From assembly GCA_016703645.1 (NCBI GenBank), contig JADJBR010000007.1, positions 1,882,501-1,946,500 of the forward strand: DNA of 64,000 bases, written 5' to 3'. The DNA comes from Zoogloea sp. (GTDB lineage Bacteria; Pseudomonadota; Gammaproteobacteria; Burkholderiales; Rhodocyclaceae). The notes under the pieces are model-generated. The model ran no database searches and was not told the origin of the DNA. It saw nothing but the letters and a program-made list of their open reading frames with translations. The position numbers and the translations under genes are program-made. Numbering within the stretch: position 1 is the stretch's first letter; each line of letters opens with the position of its first letter. Below are positions 10,031 through 21,837 of the stretch, piece after piece.

Positions 10031-10345
10031 TCAAACCTTGGGCTTCCACTTCAGCGTTACCTTGAAAGTGGCTTCGCTGTCGGCCGAGGCCAGCACCACG
10101 CCCGCTTTGGCAGAGAACTTCAGGCCCAGCTCCAGGGTGATTTCTTCCGGGGTGAGCCCCTTGAGGCCATCAATGACAGCCGCCGCGGCCGGCTTGAGTT
10201 TTGCGACCGCCGCTTCAAATGACTCGGCCGCCCGCTCGACCGGTGCATCGCCCCGGCCCCGCTGAACGGGCCCCGCATCCCCTTCGGCCTCGACCACGAT
10301 GCTCTGACCATCAGCCAGAGCGTATTCGATCAACTGTCTGCCCAT
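10031..10345 (-). CDS. Trypco1-like small protein (CU044_2847 type), first gene of the DGR operon
   Basis: A 104-residue protein resembling the trypsin-co-occurring domain 1 family: short beta strands (DGQSIVVEAEG), a helical segment (SFEAAVAKLKPAAAAVIDGL), then the family-like end LTPEEITLELGLKFSAKAG with a terminal FKVTLKW strand. Such proteins accompany trypsin-like or caspase-like proteases in ternary conflict systems and may be a protease substrate or adaptor. ATG at 10345 is preferred over the ATG four codons upstream because GGGAGG lies just before it. It probably marks the 5' end of the operon; no clear -35/-10 was found in the ~240 bases upstream. Confidence 0.7.
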   Translation of the reverse strand: MGRQLIEYALADGQSIVVEAEGDAGPVQRGRGDAPVERAAESFEAAVAKLKPAAAAVIDGLKGLTPEEITLELGLKFSAKAGVVLASADSEATFKVTLKWKPKV

Positions 10346-10585
10346 CCCGCCTCCCATGGACTAATAGCCACCTCCATGCGAGATGGCTCACGCACAGAAG
10401 TATGCATGACCATGGGCTGCGCGAGAAAGTCGGATGGAATCGGCACACCCGCATCACCCACAGCGATTCACAAAGGGGATGAGTCGATTGGTGAACGGGG
10501 TCGACTGCGAACGCTGTGCCCCGGCACGTCGGTGATTCCACGCGCGGAGGTCGAATGAGCTCGACCCCCCGCAGCCTTTCCGCGC

Positions 10586-11530
10586 TCAGCCCTTGCGCGC
10601 CTCCAGCCACACATCCAGCCCCTGGGCATTCAGCTCCACATCCAGCGCCAGGATGCGCCGCCATTCGGCTTCGGGCACGGTCCACCCGGCACGGGTGGCC
10701 TCTTCGCCGACCAGGGCCCAGATGTCCTGCTCGATCAAATTTTTGCGACCCTCGGCGGCCTCGTGGCGCTCGGCGATGGCCACGTGGGCATCGATCAGGC
10801 GGTGCATGTCGGCGGCCAGGCGCGGCACGTCCCGCACCTGGGCGTAGTGGGTCAGGTACATGGCGGTGGGCTGCTCGGCCTCCATGCGGCGGATGGAGGC
10901 GTGCATGGCCTCGGGCTCGAACTGCACGGGCGTGGTGGTCGGGAAGATGCTGGGCTTGCCGCCCACGTCCAGTGCCCTGTAGGACAGGCCGAAGGTATCG
11001 CCGGTGAAGAAGGCCCGGCTCTTCGTATCGAAGTAGCACACGTGGTGGCGGGCATGGCCGGGGGTGTCGAAGACGCGGATGACGCGCCCGCCCAGATCCA
11101 GTTCATGGCCATCGCCGGCCTCGATGATGCGCGCCACCGGCACGGGGATCAGCTCTCCGTAGAGCTCCTTGGCGCGCTCCGGCCCGTACACCGCCGACAC
11201 CCCCGCAAACAGCTTGGAGGGCTCGGCCATGTGTCGGGCGCCCCGCGGATGCACCACCAGCTTGGCGTTGGGGAAGGCCTGCATGAAGGCACCGGCCCCA
11301 CCGGCGTGGTCCAGGTGGATGTGGGTGAGCAGCACATAATCCACTGCGTCCGCCGACAGGCCGGTCTCGGCCAGGGCTTCCAGCACATGGCGCAGGGAGT
11401 CGTTGTTGCCGGTATCCACCAGCGCCGCCCGGCCGGCCTCCTCGATCAGGTGGATGGCCGCCACATCGGGCCCCGTGTAACCCGAATCCACGGCGTAGAT
11501 GCCATCCCCGAAGTGCGTCAGACCCTGCAT
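10586..11530 (-). CDS. Metallo-beta-lactamase-fold hydrolase
   Basis: A 314-residue MBL-fold protein. The metal-binding motif THIHLDHAGG is at about residues 68-77, with further ligands in TPGHARHH, FFTGDTFG and TLTHYAQV-type (YLTHYAQ) segments. The C-terminal ~100 residues are helical. It is of the glyoxalase II-like class with unknown substrate. The ATG at 11530 is preferred to one 13 codons upstream because AAAGGGAT precedes it at good spacing. It is separated from the DGR operon by ~240 bp and is leftward; no evidence links it to that system. Confidence 0.85.
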   Translation of the reverse strand: MQGLTHFGDGIYAVDSGYTGPDVAAIHLIEEAGRAALVDTGNNDSLRHVLEALAETGLSADAVDYVLLTHIHLDHAGGAGAFMQAFPNAKLVVHPRGARHMAEPSKLFAGVSAVYGPERAKELYGELIPVPVARIIEAGDGHELDLGGRVIRVFDTPGHARHHVCYFDTKSRAFFTGDTFGLSYRALDVGGKPSIFPTTTPVQFEPEAMHASIRRMEAEQPTAMYLTHYAQVRDVPRLAADMHRLIDAHVAIAERHEAAEGRKNLIEQDIWALVGEEATRAGWTVPEAEWRRILALDVELNAQGLDVWLEARKG

Positions 11531-11677
11531 ATGCCCATCCCTTTGAAAAAGCATTGATTTTAGCCGCATTGCAGCAATACGCGCCCCACTTGTCCTGGAT
11601 CAACACGATCTTTCCGTGACAGGCGTCAAATCACTGTAACGAAGCTTTCACACCAGAAGAAAGTAGGAGGGCTTCCC

Positions 11678-11941
11678 ATGTTGACACTACAAGACTGCAT
11701 CGAACTATCCGATCTGACCGAAGACGAAATCCTCGCCATCGCCGAGCATGAACACCTGCCCGAGATGGTGGCCGTCGAGATGGGCTGTTATCTGTGCCAT
11801 ACCCCGGATGGCGACAAGCGCATCCGCCGCATGATCGCCGACGACATCCAGCATGCCCGGGACAGGGGTGACGTCCGCCACGCCGCCCTGCTGCGAACCG
11901 TCCTCAAACACTATCTGGCCGAGCACCACGGCGGCGCCTGA
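11678..11941 (+). CDS. Conserved hypothetical small acidic protein
   Basis: An 87-residue protein (starts MLTLQDCIELSDLTEDEI) with mostly helical character and a Cys pair in GCYLCH. AGGAGG stands 8 nt before the ATG, so expression is likely strong. No function recognised. It stands alone between the MBL hydrolase and the nuclease-like gene. Confidence 0.75.
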   Translation: MLTLQDCIELSDLTEDEILAIAEHEHLPEMVAVEMGCYLCHTPDGDKRIRRMIADDIQHARDRGDVRHAALLRTVLKHYLAEHHGGA

Positions 11942-12011
11942 ACAGCACCAGGGTCGCCAGACGGGCAACGGGTTGGCATAATTCGCCGACCCGTCTTTCA
12001 TTGGCTCCCCG

Positions 12012-12986
12012 ATGGCCCTCCTTCGTTGCAACAAATGCGGCCATGTGGCCGAGGCCCCTGCTGAGCAGATCGGCACTCACACCTCGTGCCCGGCCTGCGG
12101 CAATCCGGTTCCGGTCTACGACACGGTGCTGTTCGTGCGCAAGGTGCTTCAGCAGTACTTCGCACTTCAGGAAGAACTGAAGCAACTGCGCCCTGCCCCG
12201 ACGCCCAGCTCGCCAACGGGCAACAGTCTCGCCGGCATCGATCTCCACAACACCGCGCATCTCACCAGCGAGGCCTGGCACGCCGAGATCGTGGGCTGGT
12301 TCCAGCGCCGTCAGATCACTGTCCGCACCAGTCCCGATGCGGTGGACACCACCGGGTTCTTCGATGAGTTCGCGGTGGAGATCGGCGACAACTACGCCCT
12401 GCTCGGCGATGTCATCGGCAAGATCCGCTGGGCCCAGCAGAAGGACGTGCCCAACTTCAGCCTCAAGCTCGGCGAACTGAGCCAGAAGGAGGGTCAGGCC
12501 ATCAACGCCTTCTGCAAGCGTCTCCATGACCACACCTTCCTGTCCAAGTACTACTACCAGAAGCAGGACAAGCTCGGCCGGGCCACCATCCAGACGGCCC
12601 CGGCCATTCGCAACTTCTTTGCCGGCGACTGGCTCGAGTGGTATGCCCTGATGAAGCTGCTGACCTTCTTCCAGGAACGGCAGAAGCCCTTTTCCTGCAC
12701 CCGCAACCTGTCGGTGATCTTCCCCAACGAAGACCTGCACGAACTCGATGTGTTCTTCCTGGTGGATGGCAACACGCCGGTGTGCATCGAATGCAAGACC
12801 GGCGAGTTCCGCCAGGACATCGACAAGTACCTGCGCCTGCGCAAACGCCTGGGCATCGACCGGAGCCAGTTCATCCTGTGCTGCCTGGGCCTCGGCGACG
12901 AGCAGGCGGCGGGCCTCTCCAGCATGTACGAACTCACTTTCGTGAACCCGACCGGCCTGCAAGGCCACCTCGCAAAGCTGTTCTGA
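12012..12986 (+). CDS. Zinc-ribbon plus PD-(D/E)XK nuclease-like protein
   Basis: A 324-residue protein. The N-terminus is a zinc ribbon (C6, C9, C26, C29). A Pro-rich linker follows at ~60-75, then a helical middle. Residues ~225-290 carry the pattern ELDVFFLVDG...CIECKTGEF: D246 and E260-C-K262 fit the D-(D/E)XK active site of restriction-like nucleases, similar to DUF1887-type domains. DNA or RNA substrate is unknown. It ends 34 nt before recQ on the same strand and may be co-transcribed with it. Nuclease call is from motif reading only; a role in repair or defence is inference. Confidence 0.65.
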   Translation: MALLRCNKCGHVAEAPAEQIGTHTSCPACGNPVPVYDTVLFVRKVLQQYFALQEELKQLRPAPTPSSPTGNSLAGIDLHNTAHLTSEAWHAEIVGWFQRRQITVRTSPDAVDTTGFFDEFAVEIGDNYALLGDVIGKIRWAQQKDVPNFSLKLGELSQKEGQAINAFCKRLHDHTFLSKYYYQKQDKLGRATIQTAPAIRNFFAGDWLEWYALMKLLTFFQERQKPFSCTRNLSVIFPNEDLHELDVFFLVDGNTPVCIECKTGEFRQDIDKYLRLRKRLGIDRSQFILCCLGLGDEQAAGLSSMYELTFVNPTGLQGHLAKLF

Positions 12987-13020
12987 TGTGCACGGCTGGT
13001 CGGGGTAAAATCCCGGCCCT

Positions 13021-14841
<1,821 letters not shown>

Positions 14842-14844
14842 TCC

Positions 14845-14973
14845 CCGTGGGGTCGAATCATTCGGTCTCGAACCGGTGAGCGCTTACGGACGGATTTCCC
14901 TTGTCTTAACGTCACATTGGCCGGGTCTCGCCCCGGCGGGCGACCTTCTTTCTTGTTGTACGACAAGAAAGAT
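14845..14973 (+). repeat. Intergenic repeat copy A with hairpin, downstream of recQ
   Basis: This segment matches the reverse complement of 16862-16992, including a shared core (GGCCGGGTCTCGCCCCGGCG) and a palindrome at the end (TTTCTTGT...ACAAGAAA, 14949-14971). It probably belongs to a dispersed, hairpin-forming intergenic family. The IS1111-type element begins directly after the palindrome. Confidence 0.65.
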
Positions 14974-15157
14974 GATATGGACGCCTCCCGCCCACCTCCA
15001 CCCACGAAATGACCGACTGCCGGTGCTGACACCGTCAAAGCGGTTCGGCAAGGGGGAAAGGCCCCTCCTGCGGTGCTGAAGGGGGAACCTCGCGTCTGAC
15101 GGCATCAAGTGCCAAAGTGGAGTTCCGAACAACCACCTGCGACGAGAGGTCCCCAAG

Positions 15158-16246
15158 ATGAATGCTACAACGTACGGCATGGATATCGCCAAGAACGTTT
15201 TCCAGGTTCACTGGGTTGATGGCAACACGGGAGAGATCTGCCGCAAGAAGCTCCCGCGCGGCAAAGTGACCGAATTCTTCGCCGTGCGTCCGGCCGGTCG
15301 GATCGCCATGGAAGCGTGCGGCGGCGCCCACCACTGGGGGCGCACCCTCGGTCCGCTGGGCCATCAGATCGAATTGTTGCCCACGCACCAGGTCCGCCCC
15401 TTCATCAGCGGCAACAAGGATGACGCGGCCGACGCCCGGGGGATCTGGCTGGCGGCCCAACACGGAGACATCCGCCGGGTGGCGGTCAAAAGCAGCGAGC
15501 AGCAAGCCATGCTCAGCCTGCACCGCATGCGCACCCACTGGGTCAGCGTCAGGACAGCCACGGTGAATGCCCTGCGCGGGCTGCTCTACGAATTTGGCGT
15601 GACCCTTCCCCGAGGTCGGCACTCAGGCCTGCGACAACTGGCCCAGCAACGGGCCGAGATCAACGACGCCGTGCCGGCGGTCATGGTGCGGCTGGTGGAC
15701 GATCAACTGCTCGCCCTTGCGGACATCGAACGGCACGTCCAAGCGATGGAAGAGGAGATCAGCCTGATGCTCAAGAGCCAGGAAAGCGCCCGTCGTCTGC
15801 GTGACACCCCGGGGATCGGCGTTCTCGGCGCCACCGCCCTGGCAGCGACCCTGGGCGATGGCACGAGTTGGCGCAACGGGCGTGAATTTGCCTGCTGCCT
15901 CGGTCTTGCTCCGGGTCATCGGGGCACGGGCGGCAAAGTGCGCATAGGGAGCATCAGCAAGCGTGGGAACGCCTACCTGCGAACCCTGCTGATCAACGGC
16001 GCCCGCGCTTTGGCCAGCCGCGAGCACCCGGCCCCGTGGATCGTGGCGCTGCTGGGGAGGCGCCCCTTCAACGTGGTGGTGGTCGCCATCGCGCACAAGC
16101 TGGCACGCATCGCGTGGGCTTTGGTGGCGCATGGGCGGGCCTACGAAGCGAGCTGGAAAGCGACAGCTCCCCGGCAGCGAGTGCAGGCGCGGTGTAAGCC
16201 CGTGCTCCATGATCAAAGGCGTGGTGACGCCCCACAGTGTGCATAG
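15158..16246 (+). CDS. IS110-family (IS1111 group) transposase/recombinase
   Basis: A 362-residue DEDD recombinase. The N-terminal RuvC-like domain shows D9 (GMDIAKNVF), a Glu in AMEACGG, and DDAADAR; the C-terminal Tnp_20 domain has the PGIGVLGATAL helix-hairpin and the conserved serine in GSISKRGNAYLR. No frameshift or stop, so it looks active. Such enzymes work with a bridge RNA encoded by the element's own noncoding end. Confidence 0.93.
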   Translation: MNATTYGMDIAKNVFQVHWVDGNTGEICRKKLPRGKVTEFFAVRPAGRIAMEACGGAHHWGRTLGPLGHQIELLPTHQVRPFISGNKDDAADARGIWLAAQHGDIRRVAVKSSEQQAMLSLHRMRTHWVSVRTATVNALRGLLYEFGVTLPRGRHSGLRQLAQQRAEINDAVPAVMVRLVDDQLLALADIERHVQAMEEEISLMLKSQESARRLRDTPGIGVLGATALAATLGDGTSWRNGREFACCLGLAPGHRGTGGKVRIGSISKRGNAYLRTLLINGARALASREHPAPWIVALLGRRPFNVVVVAIAHKLARIAWALVAHGRAYEASWKATAPRQRVQARCKPVLHDQRRGDAPQCA

Positions 16247-16466
16247 GTGAGTTGATGACGTGATGGCAAAGCGGTCAGACCGTGGGTTGGCAAGGCAGAT
16301 TGCCTCCTTGGGCGAGCCCCGTGCAAAGCCCCAAAGAAAGATGAGCCCCAACCTCGCGAATGACCATCAGGGCCCGCAGCGGACAAGCGTCCGGACTGCA
16401 CCAACAGGCCGGATATAAGACCGCAATGAATCCGCCGAGCCAAAACTCAAAAACTTGCTTGTCACA
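16247..16466 (+). ncRNA. Candidate bridge RNA region of the IS1111 element
   Basis: The ~220 bases between the transposase stop and the right IR are noncoding. IS1111-group elements carry their bridge RNA at this side, as known for the family. Several short inverted repeats exist but I could not fold the guide loops by eye. Boundaries are those of the noncoding segment, not of the RNA. Confidence 0.35.
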
Positions 16467-16482
16467 CGGGAGGCGTCCATAT

Positions 16483-16992
16483 AAGAAGGCAAAGAAGGCG
16501 ACCCGGCTTCACCGGTCGGCCTTTGGCCGACTGCCCTGCGCTGCTCCCAACGGGCGGCCGGCGCAGAACTCGCCCTTCGGGCTCAGACAGCCGCGCCGGA
16601 CTTCCCCGCCCGTTGCTCCGCTGCTCGGCGGCTCAGACGGGCTTTCACACACACCGAGCCTTTACTGATGCAGGGATGGGCAACGGACCGTTGATCACCT
16701 GCATTTCCTTTCCCCTCTGGCGCGCCGACTGGAGGGTTCGGCAGGCGGAAAAAGGGCTGCGCATGTTTGAGCCCGCAGGGCGAGTTTGCGCAGACCCCGC
16801 CTGACGGGCCCGGAAGGAGGGAACCCCCGAAGGGGGCGCGACAGCGGGGTACGCTTTCTTGCCTTCTTCTTTGTCGTACAACAAAGAAGAAGGTCGCCCG
16901 CCGGGGCGAGACCCGGCCAAAGTGACGTAAGAGAACGGAAAGCCGTCCGTAAGGGTTCACCGGTTCGAGGCCGAATGACCTCGAACCCACGG
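16483..16992. repeat. Intergenic repeat region with copy B (16862-16992) in inverted orientation
   Basis: No gene is visible in these 510 bases. The right part, 16862-16992, is the inverted partner of copy A and carries a near-perfect hairpin (13-nt arms CCTTCTTCTTTGT and ACAAAGAAGAAGG around 16875-16880). The left part is GC-rich with several CGG/CCG-type inverted repeats. Together with copy A it looks like one dispersed element split by the IS. Confidence 0.5.
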
Positions 16993-17004
16993 AAAGCCGC
17001 CGGA

Positions 17005-18321
17005 TCAGGGCTTCAACCGCATCTCCGCCGAACGGGCATGGGCCTGCAGGCCTTCGCCGTGGGCCAGCACCGAAGCGATGCGGCCCAGGGTCTGGGCACC
17101 GGCTTCGGATACATCGATCAGGCTGGTGCGCTTCTGGAAGTCGTAGACCCCCAGGGGGCTGGAGAAGCGCGCGCTGCGCATGGTGGGCAGCACGTGGTTG
17201 GGGCCGGCGCAGTAGTCACCCAGTGCCTCCACCGAGTGGTGGCCGATGAAAATGGCGCCGGCGTGGCGGATGCGGTCCACCCACGGGGCTGGCTCGGCCA
17301 GGGACAGCTCCAGGTGCTCCGGCGCAATGCGGTTGGCGATGTCGCAAGCCTCGGCCAGATCCTGCACCAAGATCAGCGCACCCCGGTTCTTCAGGGACGT
17401 GGCGATGGTCTCGCGGCGGGGCATCTCGGGCAGCAGGCGGGCGATGCTGTCTTCGACGCGGGCAATGAAGGCCGCGTCGGTGCACAGCAGGATGGACTGG
17501 GCCAGATCGTCGTGCTCGGCCTGGGCGAAGAGGTCCATGGCCACCCAGTCGGGGTTGCCGGAGCCATCGGAGATGATCAGCACCTCGGAGGGGCCGGCCA
17601 CCATGTCGATGCCGACGGTGCCGAAGACCCGGCGCTTGGCGCTGGCCACGTAGGCGTTGCCGGGGCCGACGATCTTGTCCACCTGGGGAATGGTCGCCGT
17701 GCCGTAGGCCAGCGCGGCCACAGCCTGGGCGCCGCCGATGGTGAACACCCGGTCAACACCGGTGATGGCCGCAGCGGCCAGCACCAGGGGGTTCTTCTCG
17801 CCGCGGGGGGTGGGCACCACCATGATCAGCTCACCCACGCCGGCCACCTTGGCGGGGATGGCGTTCATGAGCACCGAGCTGGGGTAGGACGCCCGGCCAC
17901 CGGGCACGTACAGGCCGACGCGATCAAGGGGGGTGACCTTCTGGCCCAGGCGGGTGCCGGCCATGCCCGGCGCCTCATCCTCGTACAGCCAGGATTCCTG
18001 AACCTGCCGGGCGTGGTAGCTGCGCACCCGCTCGGCCGCGGCCTCGAGGGCCTGACGCTGTTCGGCACCGAGCCCGGTCAGGGCGGCCTCGAGTTCGGCG
18101 CGGGGCAGCTCCAGCGCGGCCATGTTCGCCACGTTCAGGTGGTCGAAGCGGCGGGTGAAATCCACCACGGCCTGATCACCATCCCGACGCACGGCCTGCA
18201 GGATGTCGGCGACGGCCTGTTCGATGGCGGCATCGGTGCTGCCGTCAAAGGCCAGCAGGGCGTCGAGGGTGGCGGCAAAGCCCCCATCGGCGGACGACAG
18301 GCGACGGATCTGCGCGCTCAT
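17005..18321 (-). CDS. hisD: Histidinol dehydrogenase
   Basis: A 438-residue zinc enzyme catalysing the last two steps of histidine synthesis (histidinol to histidine with NAD). Family features include [13 protein letters not shown], the active-site region [10 protein letters not shown] and the end motif [10 protein letters not shown]. It overlaps hisG by four bases (ATGA). In many related genomes hisC follows hisD; here the gene is followed instead by the repeat/IS region. Confidence 0.97.
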   Translation of the reverse strand: MSAQIRRLSSADGGFAATLDALLAFDGSTDAAIEQAVADILQAVRRDGDQAVVDFTRRFDHLNVANMAALELPRAELEAALTGLGAEQRQALEAAAERVRSYHARQVQESWLYEDEAPGMAGTRLGQKVTPLDRVGLYVPGGRASYPSSVLMNAIPAKVAGVGELIMVVPTPRGEKNPLVLAAAAITGVDRVFTIGGAQAVAALAYGTATIPQVDKIVGPGNAYVASAKRRVFGTVGIDMVAGPSEVLIISDGSGNPDWVAMDLFAQAEHDDLAQSILLCTDAAFIARVEDSIARLLPEMPRRETIATSLKNRGALILVQDLAEACDIANRIAPEHLELSLAEPAPWVDRIRHAGAIFIGHHSVEALGDYCAGPNHVLPTMRSARFSSPLGVYDFQKRTSLIDVSEAGAQTLGRIASVLAHGEGLQAHARSAEMRLKP

Positions 18322-18962
18322 GGCTTGACCGCTCCGGCAAAGGCCTCCAGCACCGGCTGGATCAGCTCACGCTTGAGCTTGAGGGAGGCCTGATTGACGA
18401 CGAGGCGGGAGCTGATGGGCATGATGTCCTCCACCTCGACCAGGTTGTTGGCCTTGAGGGTACCGCCGGTGGATACCAGATCGACGATGGCATCGGCCAG
18501 CCCCACCAGGGGCGCCAGCTCCATGGAACCATAGAGCTTGATCAGGTCCACGTGCATGCCCTTGGCGGCAAAGTGGGCCTTGGCCGCCGTAACGTACTTG
18601 GTGGCCACACGGATGCGCGCGCCACGCTTGACCGCAGCGGCGTAGTCGAAATCCTTGCGCACGGCCACGCACAGGCGGCACTTGGCGATGTTGAGGTCGA
18701 GGGGCTGGTAGAGCCCGGCGCCGCCATGCTCGATCAGGGTGTCCTTGCCTGCAATGCCCAGATCGGCCGCACCGTACTGCACGTAGGTGGGCGTGTCGGT
18801 GGCGCGCACGATGACCAGGCGCACATCGTCACGGTTGGTACCGATGATGAGCTTGCGCGAAGTCTCCGGGTTGTCGGTCGGGGTGATCCCGGCGGCGGCA
18901 AGCAGCGGCAGGGTCTCTTCGAAAATTCGGCCCTTCGAAAGGGCAAGCGTAATGCCGTTCAA
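18318..18962 (-). CDS. hisG: ATP phosphoribosyltransferase, short form
   Basis: A 214-residue catalytic subunit for the first step of histidine synthesis. It starts [21 protein letters not shown]; the phosphoribosyl-binding region includes [12 protein letters not shown]. The short form lacks the C-terminal regulatory domain and needs HisZ, which is not in this window. It lies 53 nt downstream of the BCS1-like gene and overlaps hisD. Confidence 0.96.
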   Translation of the reverse strand: MNGITLALSKGRIFEETLPLLAAAGITPTDNPETSRKLIIGTNRDDVRLVIVRATDTPTYVQYGAADLGIAGKDTLIEHGGAGLYQPLDLNIAKCRLCVAVRKDFDYAAAVKRGARIRVATKYVTAAKAHFAAKGMHVDLIKLYGSMELAPLVGLADAIVDLVSTGGTLKANNLVEVEDIMPISSRLVVNQASLKLKRELIQPVLEAFAGAVKP

Positions 18963-19015
18963 GATGATGATCTGTCTGCTTAAAAAGTGATTTTATCCGA
19001 TCGCGGCGATGGCCG

Positions 19016-20293
19016 TCAGTCGTCGTCAGCCGCGGCCTTGCCCGCAAGTGCCACAGGAACGGGCAACTCGAAGCAGGCAAACGCCTCGGCCGGTGTGCGC
19101 GCCCGCAAAAGGCGCTCCTGCACCGTGGCCGGCGCAAGCGCCCCTTCGGGGAGCGCTGCGGCAAACGCAGCGGCGAGCACCGGATCGTCGTGGAACTTGC
19201 GGAACATCCCGGCAAGTTGATGGTGATCGCAGGGACCGAGTTCCATCCGGAAATCGACACGCCCCGACCGGACGAGGGCAGCATCCAGGGTCTCCGGGTG
19301 GTTGGTGGTCATAAAGACCACCGAACCCTCATGGGCAGCCACGCCGTCGAGGGCATTGAGAAAGCCGGAGAAGGACAGCCGCACCTGCTGACTTTGCTGC
19401 TCGCGCTGGCGGAAGAACGCATCCACATCCTCGATGAGGATGATGGAGCGCGGCGGCACACTGGCCAGCAGGCTGCCGATCTTGTCATCGGTGATGCCGG
19501 AAGCGGCCAGTGACAGGCTGCATACGTTCAGGCGCATCTCCGACGCCAGCGCGGTGACCAGCGAGGTCTTGCCAGTGCCGGGCGCACCGTAGAGCAGGTA
19601 GCCGCGCCGCCAGGGAATGCCCAGATCGTCATAGCGCACCTTGTCGCTGAAGAACTGCTTCAGGTCGGACAGGATTTGCTCCGTCTGCCCGGCCTTCAGG
19701 ACGAGGGAGGCAAGGCGCCGGTTGTTGCCCAGCCGTGCCCGCGACCAGTCGCCATGGGTGTAGGGGTTGGGAATGTAGATGGCGATCTTGTCGAGCTCAC
19801 GGGCGACCCGCGCTTCAATGGCGGCATGGATGAAGGCTTCAAGTACCGCCTTGTCGCGACCGAAGGTGGACAGGGTGATCTTCTCGAAGATCGTCTGGCC
19901 GATGCTGACCTCGCGCTTCATCCACATCAGCCGGCCATCCAGCCAGAAAATATGGAAGCCTTCGGCCGGCGACAGGAAGGCGCGCGGGCGCACCCCCTGG
20001 CGCAAGTCGTCGGAGAAGCTCTGGTAGGCGTCGGAATCCTTTACCGCGCGGACGGTGAACTGGTTGATCCGGCGCAGCACGTCGCGGGCGTGCATGTATT
20101 CGACGACGGTGGGGAAGAGGATCTCGTCCCGGTTGTCGACGGTGACCATGGACACGATGTAGCGGCTGAGGAAGGCCGCCGTGGCCGGCAGCACATCCTT
20201 CAGCCAGTAGGCCACCGCCCCCAGCAGGGCCAGGGCGAGCCCCCCGGAAAACACCGGATTGCTGCCCGCCAGTGAAACGATCCACGCTTCCAT
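19016..20293 (-). CDS. BCS1-like membrane-anchored AAA+ ATPase
   Basis: A 425-residue protein with a hydrophobic anchor at ~14-32, a BCS1-N-like region at ~35-215, and an AAA module: Walker A GAPGTGKTS near 236, Walker B IILIEDVDAFF near 281, MTTNHPETLDAALVRSGRVD (sensor 1 and arginine finger) after ~310. Mitochondrial BCS1 moves folded Rieske protein across a membrane; bacterial homologues are mostly uncharacterised and some may act in stress or defence. It sits between murA and hisG, which are normally adjacent, on the same strand with 15 and 53 nt gaps, so it is probably co-transcribed. Confidence 0.8.
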   Translation of the reverse strand: MEAWIVSLAGSNPVFSGGLALALLGAVAYWLKDVLPATAAFLSRYIVSMVTVDNRDEILFPTVVEYMHARDVLRRINQFTVRAVKDSDAYQSFSDDLRQGVRPRAFLSPAEGFHIFWLDGRLMWMKREVSIGQTIFEKITLSTFGRDKAVLEAFIHAAIEARVARELDKIAIYIPNPYTHGDWSRARLGNNRRLASLVLKAGQTEQILSDLKQFFSDKVRYDDLGIPWRRGYLLYGAPGTGKTSLVTALASEMRLNVCSLSLAASGITDDKIGSLLASVPPRSIILIEDVDAFFRQREQQSQQVRLSFSGFLNALDGVAAHEGSVVFMTTNHPETLDAALVRSGRVDFRMELGPCDHHQLAGMFRKFHDDPVLAAAFAAALPEGALAPATVQERLLRARTPAEAFACFELPVPVALAGKAAADDD

Positions 20294-20307
20294 GGCGGGC
20301 CCGTCGT

Positions 20308-21561
<1,254 letters not shown>

Positions 21562-21572
21562 TCAAAGGGCGT

Positions 21573-21827
21573 TCAGCCCAGTTCCTTCAGAAGTTCGGCC
21601 CATTGGGAGGGCGTGTAGGTGTTCAGCTGGAGCGCGTGGATCTCGTTGCCCATCAGCTTGCCCAGGGTGGCGTAAACAGCCTGATGCTGACGCACCCGCG
21701 GCTTGCCCTCGAAGGCGGGGCTGACGACGATCCCGGTGAAGTGGGTACCGTCATCACCTTCGATCTTCAGGAATTCGCATTCGAGACCCGACGCAATCAG
21801 ACGCTCGATTTCACTTGCTTCAAACAT
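21573..21827 (-). CDS. ibaG: BolA-family protein (IbaG/YrbA type)
   Basis: An 84-residue BolA-fold protein with the invariant-His region HFTGIVVSPAFEG...RVRQHQAVYATLG, involved in iron-sulfur trafficking with monothiol glutaredoxins. The position upstream of murA is conserved in proteobacteria. It begins 10 nt after the ABC permease stop. Confidence 0.93.
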   Translation of the reverse strand: MFEASEIERLIASGLECEFLKIEGDDGTHFTGIVVSPAFEGKPRVRQHQAVYATLGKLMGNEIHALQLNTYTPSQWAELLKELG

Positions 21828-21837
21828 GATTCAATCC

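Larger units (their letters stand above)
14975..16482 (+). mobile_element. IS1111-group (IS110 family) insertion sequence
   Basis: About 1.5 kb bounded by perfect 16-bp inverted repeats ATATGGACGCCTCCCG (14975-14990) and its complement at 16467-16482. It contains one intact transposase gene. IRs, unlike most IS110 elements, point to the IS1111 subgroup, where they are subterminal, so the true ends may lie a few bases outside. No target duplication is evident. It sits at the base of a hairpin within an intergenic repeat, a site preference reported for this group. Confidence 0.85.

Noticed and set aside
16483-16990. Short frames on both strands in the repeat region after the IS
   Set aside because: They span hairpins and inverted repeats and differ completely between frames; no coding signal.
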